64,000 nucleotides of DNA, taken from the NCBI RefSeq assembly GCF_000717245.1, contig NZ_JNYQ01000016.1:85831-149830 (forward strand). Direction: 5' to 3'. The DNA comes from Kitasatospora papulosa (GTDB taxonomy: Bacteria > Actinomycetota > Actinomycetes > Streptomycetales > Streptomycetaceae). The notes beneath the pieces were generated by a model, which did no database searches, was not told the DNA's origin, and saw only the letters and a list, made by a program, of their open reading frames with translations. The translations under genes were made by a program, and so were the position numbers. Positions 33,948 through 42,429 of the stretch are shown here, in pieces. How positions within the stretch are numbered: position 1 is the stretch's first letter; each line of letters begins with the position of its first letter.

Positions 33948-34813
33948 CGGGACGCCCCCTGTTCGAGGAAGAAGTGGGCATAGGGCACGGTCCACACGGC
34001 TTCGTGACCGATCCGGTGACCGGTGTAACCGTCGTCGCCGTACGCCGTGCCGTGGTCGGAGCAGACGATGGCGAAGCACCTGCGGCGACTGCTCGCGGCC
34101 GCGAAGAGACGTCCGATGTGCCGGTCCACGTACTCCAGGGCAGCGGCGTGGGTGGCCCTGGAGTCCCCGGCGCCGGCGGTGGCGCCGGGCGTGTGGAACC
34201 AGTTGGGCTGGTGAAGGGCCGACACGTTGACGAAGAGGAACAGGCGCTGCGCGGCCGGGAGTTCCGCGACCACCTGTTCGGCGCGCGAGACCTGCGCCTC
34301 GAAGGACGTCGGAGAGGCGACGCCGAACTCCGGCTCCCAGTGGCTCTCCTGGAACATGGCGGGAAGCACCGAACCGAGCGGGGGGCGGCGGTTGAAGAAC
34401 CCCACGCCACCGATGCACACCGTGCGATAGCCCACCTCGGCGAGACCGGAGAGGAGATCGGGGGACTCGTGGACGAAGGTGCCGTCCGCGGTCGACTCGC
34501 TGCCCGCGAATCTGGCGGCGAACAGCCTCGGATGGGGGCCTGGCGCGGCCGGTGTCGGCAGGAAGCCGGCGAAGATCGCCTGATGGGAGGCGTAGGTGAA
34601 GCTGCCCGGCGCGTGCCTCTTCTCCCAGGCGCCGCCGGGCAGATGCCGGGCGAGATGGGGGATGCGCCCGGCCGCGGCGAGTTCCTCGGCCACATCGAAG
34701 CGCAGGGTGTCCAGGGTGACGAGCAGCAGATCGTGGCTGCCCACGATCGCGTTCATGTCGGGGTTCGGGTGCTGTGTACCGCGGATCGCGGAATCAGGGT
34801 CTGTCGATGGCAC
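33944..34813 (-). CDS. STM4013-family hydrolase (alkaline-phosphatase/sulfatase-like)
   Basis: This 289-aa protein of the alkaline-phosphatase-like superfamily has an N-terminal metal-binding LLLVTLDTLRFDVAEE, where the Thr after LD is a likely nucleophile region. The C-terminal metal-ligand segment is CSDHGTAYGDDGYTGHRIGH. It should hydrolyse a phosphate, sulfate or phosphonate ester, or transfer such a group. GTG 34813 is favoured by AAGGAA about 6 nt upstream; an in-frame ATG at 34756 (MNAIVGSHDLL) is the alternative. It is overlapped by STM4012. Confidence 0.85.
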   Translation of the reverse strand: MPSTDPDSAIRGTQHPNPDMNAIVGSHDLLLVTLDTLRFDVAEELAAAGRIPHLARHLPGGAWEKRHAPGSFTYASHQAIFAGFLPTPAAPGPHPRLFAARFAGSESTADGTFVHESPDLLSGLAEVGYRTVCIGGVGFFNRRPPLGSVLPAMFQESHWEPEFGVASPTSFEAQVSRAEQVVAELPAAQRLFLFVNVSALHQPNWFHTPGATAGAGDSRATHAAALEYVDRHIGRLFAAASSRRRCFAIVCSDHGTAYGDDGYTGHRIGHEAVWTVPYAHFFLEQGASR

Positions 34814-34939
34814 GGTCGTTCCTTGCTCGGTTCTCGGTCGTCGTGCCGGTGCGCCGGCGGTCGTCGGTCGTCGTGCCGCTCCTCCCGCGGCCGTCGTCCG
34901 CGGGGCGGGTGGCGCGGCGGTCCTTGTACGTGGAGCCGG

Positions 34940-36121
34940 TCACCGGCCTTCGCCGCCCGTCCTGCCGGCCGCCCCGCCGGCCCCGCCCGGCAGGACGGGG
35001 TGGGCGGACGCCGCCAGTACGGCCGCTACCTGCGTGCCGTAGGTGTCGAGCCCTTCCGCGCCGCTGCCCGGCAGGCCGGTCAGACGCGGCAGGAGGTCAC
35101 CGAAGGCGTTCACCTCGCCGACGGCGAAGCGGCGCCAGCCGGTCGCGGGCAGCAGATCCACGCCCACGCACAGCGTGTCCGGGAAGCAGGCCGCGGCCCG
35201 TTCGCACACGGCCAGGGCGGCGCTCCAACTGCCGCCCGCCGCCTCGACGGCGGCCCGTACCCCGTCGAGATCACCGCGGGTGCCACCCAGGTGCAGATTG
35301 GTCATGGGGGAGCGGCTGGTCCGCACGACGGCGTGGGTCGCCCGCCCCGCGACCACCACGACCCGCAGGTCGGCGGCACGCCCCCGCTGGGACGCCTTGG
35401 GCAGCCAGCGCTCGATGTGCAGACCGTCCGGTGCCAGGGCGTCGACCAGTGCCGCCACCTCCCGCTCCGTCGTGCAGCGCCGCACCCGCAGCGAGTTGAA
35501 CAGCCGGCCCTCCTCGTCCCGCTCCACCGATGTGGCCGCCCGTATCCTTCCCGGGCCGGCCGTCTCCAGGGCCATCACCCCGGAGGCGGAGGAACCGTGC
35601 GCGGGCTTCACGAACACCCGTGGCATCCGATGCTCCGACATCAGCCGGCGCACGTCCGCCCACCCCCGCACGGGGTCCCCGTCGGGTCCCGAGGTGGGGG
35701 AGTCCGGCACCGGTACCCCCGCGGTGTCCAGCACCCCGTGGCAGAGCCGCTTGTCGAACATCACCGCGATGTCCTGGGGACCGTCCAGGAGCACCGCACC
35801 CGCCGCGGCGGCGGTCCGTGCCACGTCCCGGACGGCCGAGGTGAAGCGCGCGTACCAGCGGGCCGAGCCCTCGACCCTCGTCGGGTCGTCGCCCCCGCGC
35901 AGCAGCATGTCCACCTCGGGGTCCTCACCGGGCGAGTCGACGCGCACGGTCTCCCCGGGGAGGAAGAACGCCTCCCCGCGCAGGACCTCCGGCCAGGACA
36001 CCGTGCGCGCGGCGGGCAGCCCGGCGGCGCGCACGGCGTCCTGGAAGAGGCCGACCCTGCGGTTGGCCGGGATGCCGACGACCGCGAGGCGTGGCCTCCC
36101 GCTATTCGCTGACGGCGACAT
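34940..36121 (-). CDS. STM4014-family protein (ATP-grasp-like)
   Basis: This 393-aa protein starts MSPSANSGRPRLAVVGIPAN. Its middle carries the ATP-grasp-like stretch RVFVKPAHGSSASGVMAL, and a later acidic GEVNAFGDLLPRL region can provide Mg ligands. ATP-grasp ligases join carboxylates to amines, so amide-bond formation on a peptide or metabolite is a reasonable inference. ATG 36121 lies inside the STM4015 gene (20-bp overlap), implying coupling. A 126-bp gap separates it from STM4013. Confidence 0.83.
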   Translation of the reverse strand: MSPSANSGRPRLAVVGIPANRRVGLFQDAVRAAGLPAARTVSWPEVLRGEAFFLPGETVRVDSPGEDPEVDMLLRGGDDPTRVEGSARWYARFTSAVRDVARTAAAAGAVLLDGPQDIAVMFDKRLCHGVLDTAGVPVPDSPTSGPDGDPVRGWADVRRLMSEHRMPRVFVKPAHGSSASGVMALETAGPGRIRAATSVERDEEGRLFNSLRVRRCTTEREVAALVDALAPDGLHIERWLPKASQRGRAADLRVVVVAGRATHAVVRTSRSPMTNLHLGGTRGDLDGVRAAVEAAGGSWSAALAVCERAAACFPDTLCVGVDLLPATGWRRFAVGEVNAFGDLLPRLTGLPGSGAEGLDTYGTQVAAVLAASAHPVLPGGAGGAAGRTGGEGR

Positions 36122-37070
36122 AGCGGGCCTTGTCGTCCTCGTCGTCCCAGCGGTCCCCCTGGTCGAGACGGACCTGGACGCCCGACCGGGCGCCGAGTTC
36201 CTCGATGCGGGCGACGAACGGATCCGAGAGGAAGTGGTGGTGCAGATCCAGGACCGACAGATGGGTGAGCGGCTGGCCGTCCAGCAGGGCCTGTGCTCCG
36301 GAGTCACCGAGCGTGCCCATCGAGAGGGACAGCGACTCCAGTCGGGCGACCACCGGTGCCGAGGCCACGGCAGCGGCGATCTCGTCCTGGATCTCGCTGT
36401 TCTGCAGTCCGAGATGACGCAGACGCGGGAGCGCGGCCCCGGAGAGCACGGGCGCCAGATCCGCCACCGTGGTGTCACCGCCGTACCACTCGGAGCCGAA
36501 CCAGAGCTCCAGGTGTTCCAGGGCGGGCAGTCCGGACGCGCCGACCGCGCGGACGACGTGCCCGGGCAGTCCGCCCGACTCGAAACGGAGCGTCCTCAGC
36601 GCCTGATGGCGCACCGGTCGCAGCTGGAGGCTCCCCTCTCCCGGTGCTCCGTCGCCGCAGCCGCGTACGCCGAACTCCTCCAGGAGCGGGAGAGCTTCCA
36701 GCACCGGAGTGATGTCGCACAGCTGCAGCCAGGACAACTCGCACTCCTCGCTCTCCACATCGCCGAGGAACAGCGCCCGCAGCGCCGGGAAGCGGTGTGC
36801 GTCGGCGACGATCGCGTCGACGACCGGTGAGAGGGAGGTGTAGTCCCCGTCCCACCAGGGGCCGATGAGCAGCGCCCGGACCCCGGTGGTGTCGACCTCG
36901 TCGAGGAAGCGCCCCCAGACGTCCTCGAACGGCAGCTCGTACGGATAGCAGTCGAGCCGCCATGCCACCGAGCCGGCGGCGGGCGGTGCCGTCGGATCGG
37001 TGGGGGAGGGCGGCTGCAGGGTGTGGACCGGCAGGCCGTGGAAGCTGTCGTGGTGCGTGATGTCGGTCAT
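36102..37070 (-). CDS. STM4015-family leucine-rich-repeat protein, copy A
   Basis: This 322-aa cytoplasmic-looking protein has irregular leucine-rich repeats, for example LPALEHLELWFGSEWYGGDT, LPRLRHLGLQNSEIQDEIAA and LTHLSVLDLHHHFLSDPF. A conserved WRLDCYPYE N-terminal block precedes them, and the tail is highly acidic and aromatic (QGDRWDDEDDKARYVAVSE). The family has no known function; the repeats suggest a binding scaffold or a substrate of the neighbouring enzymes. It is 7 bp downstream of paralog B. Confidence 0.85.
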   Translation of the reverse strand: MTDITHHDSFHGLPVHTLQPPSPTDPTAPPAAGSVAWRLDCYPYELPFEDVWGRFLDEVDTTGVRALLIGPWWDGDYTSLSPVVDAIVADAHRFPALRALFLGDVESEECELSWLQLCDITPVLEALPLLEEFGVRGCGDGAPGEGSLQLRPVRHQALRTLRFESGGLPGHVVRAVGASGLPALEHLELWFGSEWYGGDTTVADLAPVLSGAALPRLRHLGLQNSEIQDEIAAAVASAPVVARLESLSLSMGTLGDSGAQALLDGQPLTHLSVLDLHHHFLSDPFVARIEELGARSGVQVRLDQGDRWDDEDDKARYVAVSE

Positions 37071-37077
37071 CGCGCCG

Positions 37078-38028
37078 TCACTCCGCGACCGCGGTGTAGC
37101 GGCCCTCGGGGCCGAGGCCGTCCCACGGCTCGGAGCGCCCGGACAGGTCGACCGACACGCCGTGCGGCTCCAGGGCCTCCGCCACGCGGCGTTCCATCGG
37201 CTCGGTGAGGAAGTGGTGGTGCAGGTCGAGCGAGGTGAGGTGGGTGAGGGGCTGGCCCTCGAGCAGCGCGGCAGCGCCCTCGTCGCCCAGCGTGCCGTTC
37301 GACAGATCGAGTGTGCGGAGCTGCGCGACGACCGGCGCCGAAGCGATCGCCGAGGCTATCTCGTTCTGCAGCTCGCTGTTGCGCAGGCCGAGATGGCTCA
37401 GTCGTGGGAAGCGGGTACCCGCGAGCAGCGGTGCCAGGTCCGGGACGACCACGTCGCCGCCGTACGAGGAGACCCCGAGCCAGAGATCCAGGCTTTCCAG
37501 TGCGGGGAGCTCGCTGTCCAGCACGCCGCGCAGCGCCTCCGCGGGCAGTCCTCCGCTCTCGATGACGAGCCCGCGCAGGGAGTCGTGCTTGACCGGGGGG
37601 AAGGTCAGGCCGGTGCCGCCCCGCACACCGAGATGGGTCAGCTGCGGGAAGGCGGTGAGCAGCGCCGTGACGTCCGACTGCTCGATCCAGGAGATCTCTG
37701 CCTCCTCCGCCACCAGGTCCCCGACGAAGACCGCCCTGAGCGAGGTCAGCCGGTCGGCCGCGGCGACGACGAGACCGATGGGGTAGGCCGAGGTCTCCTC
37801 GTACGACTCCCCCCACTGGCCGATGATCAGAGCCTCCACACCTGACGGGTCGACGGCTTCGAGGAAGGCTTCGAACTCGGCCTCCCAGGCGACGTCCCCG
37901 TCGTACGGATCGACGGATACGCGCCAGGCCACGGCACCGGCCGGGGGACGCGTGGCCTCTTCGGCCTCGCGCTGGAATTCGACGGCCGGAAGGCCGAGCA
38001 ACTCGTGCAGACGGTCCGCGTCGGACAT
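37078..38028 (-). CDS. STM4015-family leucine-rich-repeat protein, copy B
   Basis: This 316-aa paralog is clearly related to copy A: VAWRVSVDPYDGDVAWEAEF matches the N-terminal block. FPRLSHLGLRNSELQNEIAS and LTHLTSLDLHHHFLTEP match two repeats, and the end GPEGRYTAVAE resembles KARYVAVSE. The tandem duplication is ancient, as many positions differ. It is the first gene of the operon. The start at 38028 has AGGAG 9 nt upstream. Its promoter region is shared with the divergent small gene at 38348. Confidence 0.85.
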   Translation of the reverse strand: MSDADRLHELLGLPAVEFQREAEEATRPPAGAVAWRVSVDPYDGDVAWEAEFEAFLEAVDPSGVEALIIGQWGESYEETSAYPIGLVVAAADRLTSLRAVFVGDLVAEEAEISWIEQSDVTALLTAFPQLTHLGVRGGTGLTFPPVKHDSLRGLVIESGGLPAEALRGVLDSELPALESLDLWLGVSSYGGDVVVPDLAPLLAGTRFPRLSHLGLRNSELQNEIASAIASAPVVAQLRTLDLSNGTLGDEGAAALLEGQPLTHLTSLDLHHHFLTEPMERRVAEALEPHGVSVDLSGRSEPWDGLGPEGRYTAVAE

Positions 38029-38347
38029 GGCACTGAGCTCCTGATACTCGAGGCGACTGATGTCCGCAAGGTTTATCAAGCGCCACTGACAACGGGACGA
38101 CCGGCCCCGGACCGCCGAGGATCCGGCGCCGAAGGAGTGGGACGGCAACCCGTACGCCCGGGGGCGGGTAAGGAAACCCGTACGTCCGGGGAGGCGGTAC
38201 GCACACCCGTACGGGACCGGCCCCTTGCTCAGCCCTGTCCGTCACCGGCCTGCTGGATCCGTCGCCGGCCACCGCGTTGTCAGACCCCTCTCGTAGCGTT
38301 TTCCCTGTCGCCGGCACAGCGTGTGCCGGGACGGAGGGGAGACGTCT
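38029..38347. promoter_or_regulatory. Divergent promoter region with three spaced repeats
   Basis: The 319-bp gap between the LRR operon and the 108-aa gene contains ACCCGTACG at 38148-38156, 38176-38184 and 38205-38213, starts 28 and 29 bp apart. The first two copies share 16 of 17 bases (38147-38163 and 38175-38191), and the third is palindromic (CCCGTACGGG). All lie on the same strand. These are candidate binding sites for a regulator controlling both transcripts. No ORF is evident here. Confidence 0.6.
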
Positions 38348-38674
38348 GTGTACCGGCAGGGCGACGTGCTGATGATGGCGCTGGAGGAGTCGGAGGTGCC
38401 CCGGCACTTCCTCGACGCACCGGGCGAACCGCGCGACAGCCGGGGGAGGATGGTCCTGGCGCTGGGCGAGGTCACCGGGCACGCGCACGCCGTGCAGGGG
38501 CCCGGCCGACTGCTGAGGGAGGCCGGGCCCTTCGGCCCGATGCTGCTCCATCTCCCCGAGGGAGGGCGCGTGGTCCACGAGGAGCACGCCGCGATAGCGC
38601 TTCCCCAGGGATGGTTCCGCGTCGTGCGGCAGCGCGAGTACGCCCCGGGCGCGGTCCGCATCGTCGCGGACTGA
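38348..38674 (+). CDS. Small conserved protein adjacent to the DUF6745 gene
   Basis: This 108-aa protein starts VYRQGDVLMMALEESEVPRH and contains ALGEVTGHAHAVQGPGRLL and EHAAIALPQGWFRVVRQREY. It is soluble and beta-rich by composition, with no recognised domain. The GEVTGHAHAV stretch has spaced His residues that could bind metal or fold into a small barrel. GGAGGGG lies 8 nt upstream of GTG 38348. It precedes the DUF6745 gene by 108 bp on the same strand and is divergent from the LRR operon. Function unknown. Confidence 0.8.
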   Translation: MYRQGDVLMMALEESEVPRHFLDAPGEPRDSRGRMVLALGEVTGHAHAVQGPGRLLREAGPFGPMLLHLPEGGRVVHEEHAAIALPQGWFRVVRQREYAPGAVRIVAD

Positions 38675-38782
38675 ACATCCCGCGGTGCGCGGTGGGGCCG
38701 ATGCCTCGTGGCCGACGACGGCCCGGTGGGTGCGGCCCGGTGAGGTGGGGTCGACAACAGTGACAGGGGACGGGGAATACCG

Positions 38783-39784
38783 ATGCAGTTCGTGAACACA
38801 TGGCGTGCCGTGGCGGCGGCGACGGGCAGGGCCGACCGGGGAGCGGCGGAGGCCGGGGTGCGGCTCGCCTACCGAGCCGCGGGGCTCGCGGAGCCGGAAC
38901 GCGTCATCTGGGCGGATTCGCCCAAGGCGGCCGTCGAGGTGGTGGAGAAACTGACCGGGGCGGGGCGCTCGGTGCGTGAGGAGGTCCGCACCCGTCCATG
39001 GGCGGAGGAACGGCGCCGCCTGTACGACGAGTTGGGCCCGGCCGGATGGTCCGCCCTGTGGTCCGCCACCGGGGCACAACTGTGGGAGACGACGGCCGCC
39101 CTCGCCGAGCGGATACGAACGGGAGTGGTCGCCGAGCTCGCCGCACGGCCCGAGGACGAGTCCTCCATCCGGCTCGTGCTGCTCGACGCGGTCCTCGGCC
39201 AGCACGACGCTGCCTGGCTCGCGGCGTTCGACGGCCGCGGCGACCGGCTGACCGGACTGGCGGAGGTCGCCAGGAACGCCGGGTGGTGGTGGCCCTACGA
39301 GCACGCCGTGGTGATCGTCGAGCGACCCGAGGCGCTTCACCGGGACGAGGCGGGACGGCTCGACCGGGCCGACGGACCCGCCCTCGCCTACCCGGACGGA
39401 TTCGCCCTGTACGCCTGGCGGGGCATGCCCGTGCCGGCCGAGTTCCTCGACGGCCTGGCGAGCCTGACCCCCGACCGCATACGCGCCGAGGAGAACGCCG
39501 AACTCCGTCGCGTGATGCTCGAGTACTACGGCTACGACCGCTATCTCGCGGAGTCGGGCGCGGAGCCGGTGCACCGCGACGAGACCGGAATCCTGTGGCG
39601 CATCGCGATGGCGGGGGACGAGGACGTCGTCATGGTCGAGGTCGTCAACTCCACCCCCGAGCCCGACGGCACACACCGCACCTACTGGCTGCGGGTGCCG
39701 CCCAGGACCCGGACCGCGAAGGAAGGGGTGGCCTGGACGTTCGGGCTCGACGGGGAGGCGTATGCGCCGGTGCGCCAGACCTGA
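38783..39784 (+). CDS. DUF6745 domain-containing protein
   Basis: This 333-aa protein is an alpha-rich N-terminal half followed by a domain with GWWWPYEHAVVIVERPEALH, LDRADGPALAYPDGFALYAW and RGMPVPAEFLD, the hallmarks of DUF6745. Proteins of this type often occur with leucine-rich-repeat genes and the small upstream partner. C-terminal VHRDETGILWRI and the EVVNSTPEPDGTHRTYWLRV segment complete it. The function is unknown. It forms a two-gene transcript with the 108-aa protein, divergent from the STM4015-4011 operon. Confidence 0.82.
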   Translation: MQFVNTWRAVAAATGRADRGAAEAGVRLAYRAAGLAEPERVIWADSPKAAVEVVEKLTGAGRSVREEVRTRPWAEERRRLYDELGPAGWSALWSATGAQLWETTAALAERIRTGVVAELAARPEDESSIRLVLLDAVLGQHDAAWLAAFDGRGDRLTGLAEVARNAGWWWPYEHAVVIVERPEALHRDEAGRLDRADGPALAYPDGFALYAWRGMPVPAEFLDGLASLTPDRIRAEENAELRRVMLEYYGYDRYLAESGAEPVHRDETGILWRIAMAGDEDVVMVEVVNSTPEPDGTHRTYWLRVPPRTRTAKEGVAWTFGLDGEAYAPVRQT

Positions 39785-39789
39785 CCGGA

Positions 39790-39817
39790 CCCGCGGCCGG
39801 CCGAGGGCGGCCGCGGG
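39790..39817. terminator. Bidirectional hairpin between DUF6745 and TetR genes
   Basis: A perfect 10-bp stem (39790-39799 with 39808-39817) with an 8-nt loop lies in the 45-bp gap between two convergent genes. Confidence 0.6.
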
Positions 39818-39829
39818 CGGCCGGGGCCG

Positions 39830-40441
39830 TCAGGCGGTCAGGACCTCGTGGTCGATGCCGAGTTCGCGGGCGAGCGCCTGTTCGGTCCACCGCAGCATGG
39901 TGGCCCGGGAGAGCGGACCGGCGTACGACGTCATCTGGACGGCCAGCCCGTCCAGGAGCGCCGTCAGCCGCCAGGCCACGGACATGGGATCGTCGCAACG
40001 GAACTCGCCTGCCGCGGCTCCTTCGTCGATGACCTCGGCCAGCTCGGCCTTCCACTGCTGGTCGAGGTCCGCGGCGACCTCGCGCAGCACCGGATCACGC
40101 AGGGAGGAGGCCCAGCCCTCGATCCAGAGCCGCCACCCCTTGGCCTGACCGGTCGGCGCGTACCAGCGGACGGCGGCCCTGAGCCTCCGGACGGCGCTGG
40201 TACGCCGGCTCATCAGTTTGCGCAGATGGGCGAGATCGGCCTCCGCGGCGTAGGCGAAGGCCGCGGCAACGAGCTTCTCCTTGGACGAGAAGTGGTAGAG
40301 CACCAGGGCGTTGCTCACCCCGAGGACGGCGGCCACATCGGCGATCCGTACCGCCGACACGCCACGGACCTCGATCTGCTCGACGGCAGCGCGCAGGAGT
40401 TCCTCCCGCCGCTCAGCCACGCTCAGCCGTACTCTCGCCAC
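39830..40441 (-). CDS. TetR family transcriptional regulator
   Basis: This 203-aa protein has an N-terminal TetR helix-turn-helix (VRIADVAAVLGVSNALVLYH, then FSSKEKLVAAAF) and a helical ligand-binding C-terminal domain of BetI-like type. It is 9 bp downstream of the amino-acid dehydrogenase gene on the same strand, so it most likely autoregulates that two-gene unit. A dyad in the promoter at 41722-41741 is a good operator candidate. Confidence 0.93.
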   Translation of the reverse strand: MARVRLSVAERREELLRAAVEQIEVRGVSAVRIADVAAVLGVSNALVLYHFSSKEKLVAAAFAYAAEADLAHLRKLMSRRTSAVRRLRAAVRWYAPTGQAKGWRLWIEGWASSLRDPVLREVAADLDQQWKAELAEVIDEGAAAGEFRCDDPMSVAWRLTALLDGLAVQMTSYAGPLSRATMLRWTEQALARELGIDHEVLTA

Positions 40442-40450
40442 CCGGTCACC

Positions 40451-41692
40451 TTAACCAACGCCCCGGCCGGGGTCTCGGGCCGTGCGGCCGAGGGGCTCTC
40501 CGTACCAGCCGAACCGCTCCGCCATCACCGGCAGCCGGTCGGCGGCGAGGGCGTGCGCGGCCGCCCGCGGTGTGCAGCCGTCCGCCGCCGCACGCTCCAG
40601 CACGCGGTCGACAAGGGCGCGCATGGAGCGGCGGGTGTGCCGGAACGCCTCCTCCGCGTCGGGCCCGATGTCCCCGAACAGCGTCCACCACCACCACGCG
40701 TTCGTCGCGGAGTTGACGACTACATCCGGCAGCACGGTGATCCCGCGCCCGACGAGCAGTGCTTCCGCCTCGGGGAGCACGGGCATGTTCGCGGCCTCGA
40801 CCACCCAGCGAGCGCGGATCGCAGCCTGGTTCACGGCGTCGACCGCGTACGACACGGCGGCCGGTACCAGGATCTCCGCATCGGTGCCCAGCCAGGCATC
40901 GCCCGGCAGCTCCTGGTCCTCGGCCCGCAGAGCACCGCGGTCCACCGCCCCGTGAGCGTCCCGTGCGGCCAGGAGCGCCTCGACGTCCAGGCCCGCCGGG
41001 TTGGCGATCGTGCCCTTGACGTCGGCGACCGCGACGATGCTCAGTCCCGCGTCGGAGAGGAACCGTGCCGTGGCGCCCCCCATGGTGCCCAGCCCCTGCA
41101 GGGACACCCGGGTGCCGGAGTGCGCCACGCCGGCCCGGTCCAGCGCGGCGAGCGCGGACTCAGCGACTCCGCACCCGCCGACCAGCTCGTCCAGCCCGAT
41201 CCCCCGGACCGTGACGGCGAAGGCGTCCGCCAGCCGCCGGCGGGCTTCCTGTTCGTCCTCCAGCAAGGGGTAGACGGCCTGGACGGTGGAGACGAGCCCG
41301 GCTTCCTCAGCTGCCCGGTCCACGACGTCCTGGCCGAGACCGAGGTCCTCCCCGGTCGTCCAGACGTTCTCCACGTACGGGCGCACGGCCCGCAGGAAGC
41401 GGACGAGCACTCCGTAGGCGGCCGGATCCCGGGGGTCGCAGTCGATACCGCCCTTCGCGCCGCCCAGCGGGATGTAGCGCGCCGGCGAGTCGGCGTCGAA
41501 GTGCAGGGCCTCCTTCATGGTCATGCCCCGGGCCAGGCCCGTGACCTCGGCGAGGGTGCAGCCCTTCCGCATCCGCAGACCACCGCTGGACACCCCGCGC
41601 ACCAGCCGGTCGACGACGAGGTACCCCTCCGTGCCCGTGACGTGGTCCGTCCAGGTCAGGGAGATCAACGGGGCGGGGGAGGGGGACGACAC
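40451..41692 (-). CDS. Glu/Leu/Phe/Val dehydrogenase family protein
   Basis: This 413-aa NAD(P)-dependent oxidative deaminase has the catalytic Lys motif PLGGAKGGIDCDP, the GEDLGLG segment, and a Rossmann region VSLQGLGTMGGATARFLSDAG. It converts an amino acid to its 2-oxo acid and ammonia; side-chain preference is not readable. A divergent C-terminus (WWWWTLFGDIGPDAEEAF) may signal an unusual substrate. It is co-transcribed with the TetR gene, so it may be induced by its substrate or product. Confidence 0.9.
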   Translation of the reverse strand: MSSPSPAPLISLTWTDHVTGTEGYLVVDRLVRGVSSGGLRMRKGCTLAEVTGLARGMTMKEALHFDADSPARYIPLGGAKGGIDCDPRDPAAYGVLVRFLRAVRPYVENVWTTGEDLGLGQDVVDRAAEEAGLVSTVQAVYPLLEDEQEARRRLADAFAVTVRGIGLDELVGGCGVAESALAALDRAGVAHSGTRVSLQGLGTMGGATARFLSDAGLSIVAVADVKGTIANPAGLDVEALLAARDAHGAVDRGALRAEDQELPGDAWLGTDAEILVPAAVSYAVDAVNQAAIRARWVVEAANMPVLPEAEALLVGRGITVLPDVVVNSATNAWWWWTLFGDIGPDAEEAFRHTRRSMRALVDRVLERAAADGCTPRAAAHALAADRLPVMAERFGWYGEPLGRTARDPGRGVG

Positions 41693-41721
41693 GGAGCGGC
41701 TCCTTGGTCACCGGGGCTGAC

Positions 41722-41741
41722 TACTGAACAGCGAGTCAGTA
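41722..41741. promoter_or_regulatory. Candidate TetR operator
   Basis: The perfect dyad TACTGA-N8-TCAGTA starts 30 bp upstream of the dehydrogenase start, in the gap divergent to the PPOX gene. Size and symmetry suit a TetR dimer, and the neighbouring tetR-type gene is the obvious candidate to bind it. Confidence 0.65.
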
Positions 41742-41745
41742 TTGA

Positions 41746-42285
<540 letters not shown>

Positions 42286-42429
42286 CGCGACACCCGGGAC
42301 GACAGCCACGGCGGCACCTCGTGCACCGCTGCGCGGCGTTCATCCGTATTGCTCCGTTCACCGCGGTGCTCTCGCCCTGTTCTGCCTCCCGACCATAATG
42401 AGACGACACCGACTCCCTCAGGAGATGTT

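Noticed and set aside
37067..39676. An 869-codon minus-strand frame across the DUF6745 gene and promoter
   Set aside because: It runs antisense to two supported genes and through the LRR operon promoter; composition is that of a GC shadow.
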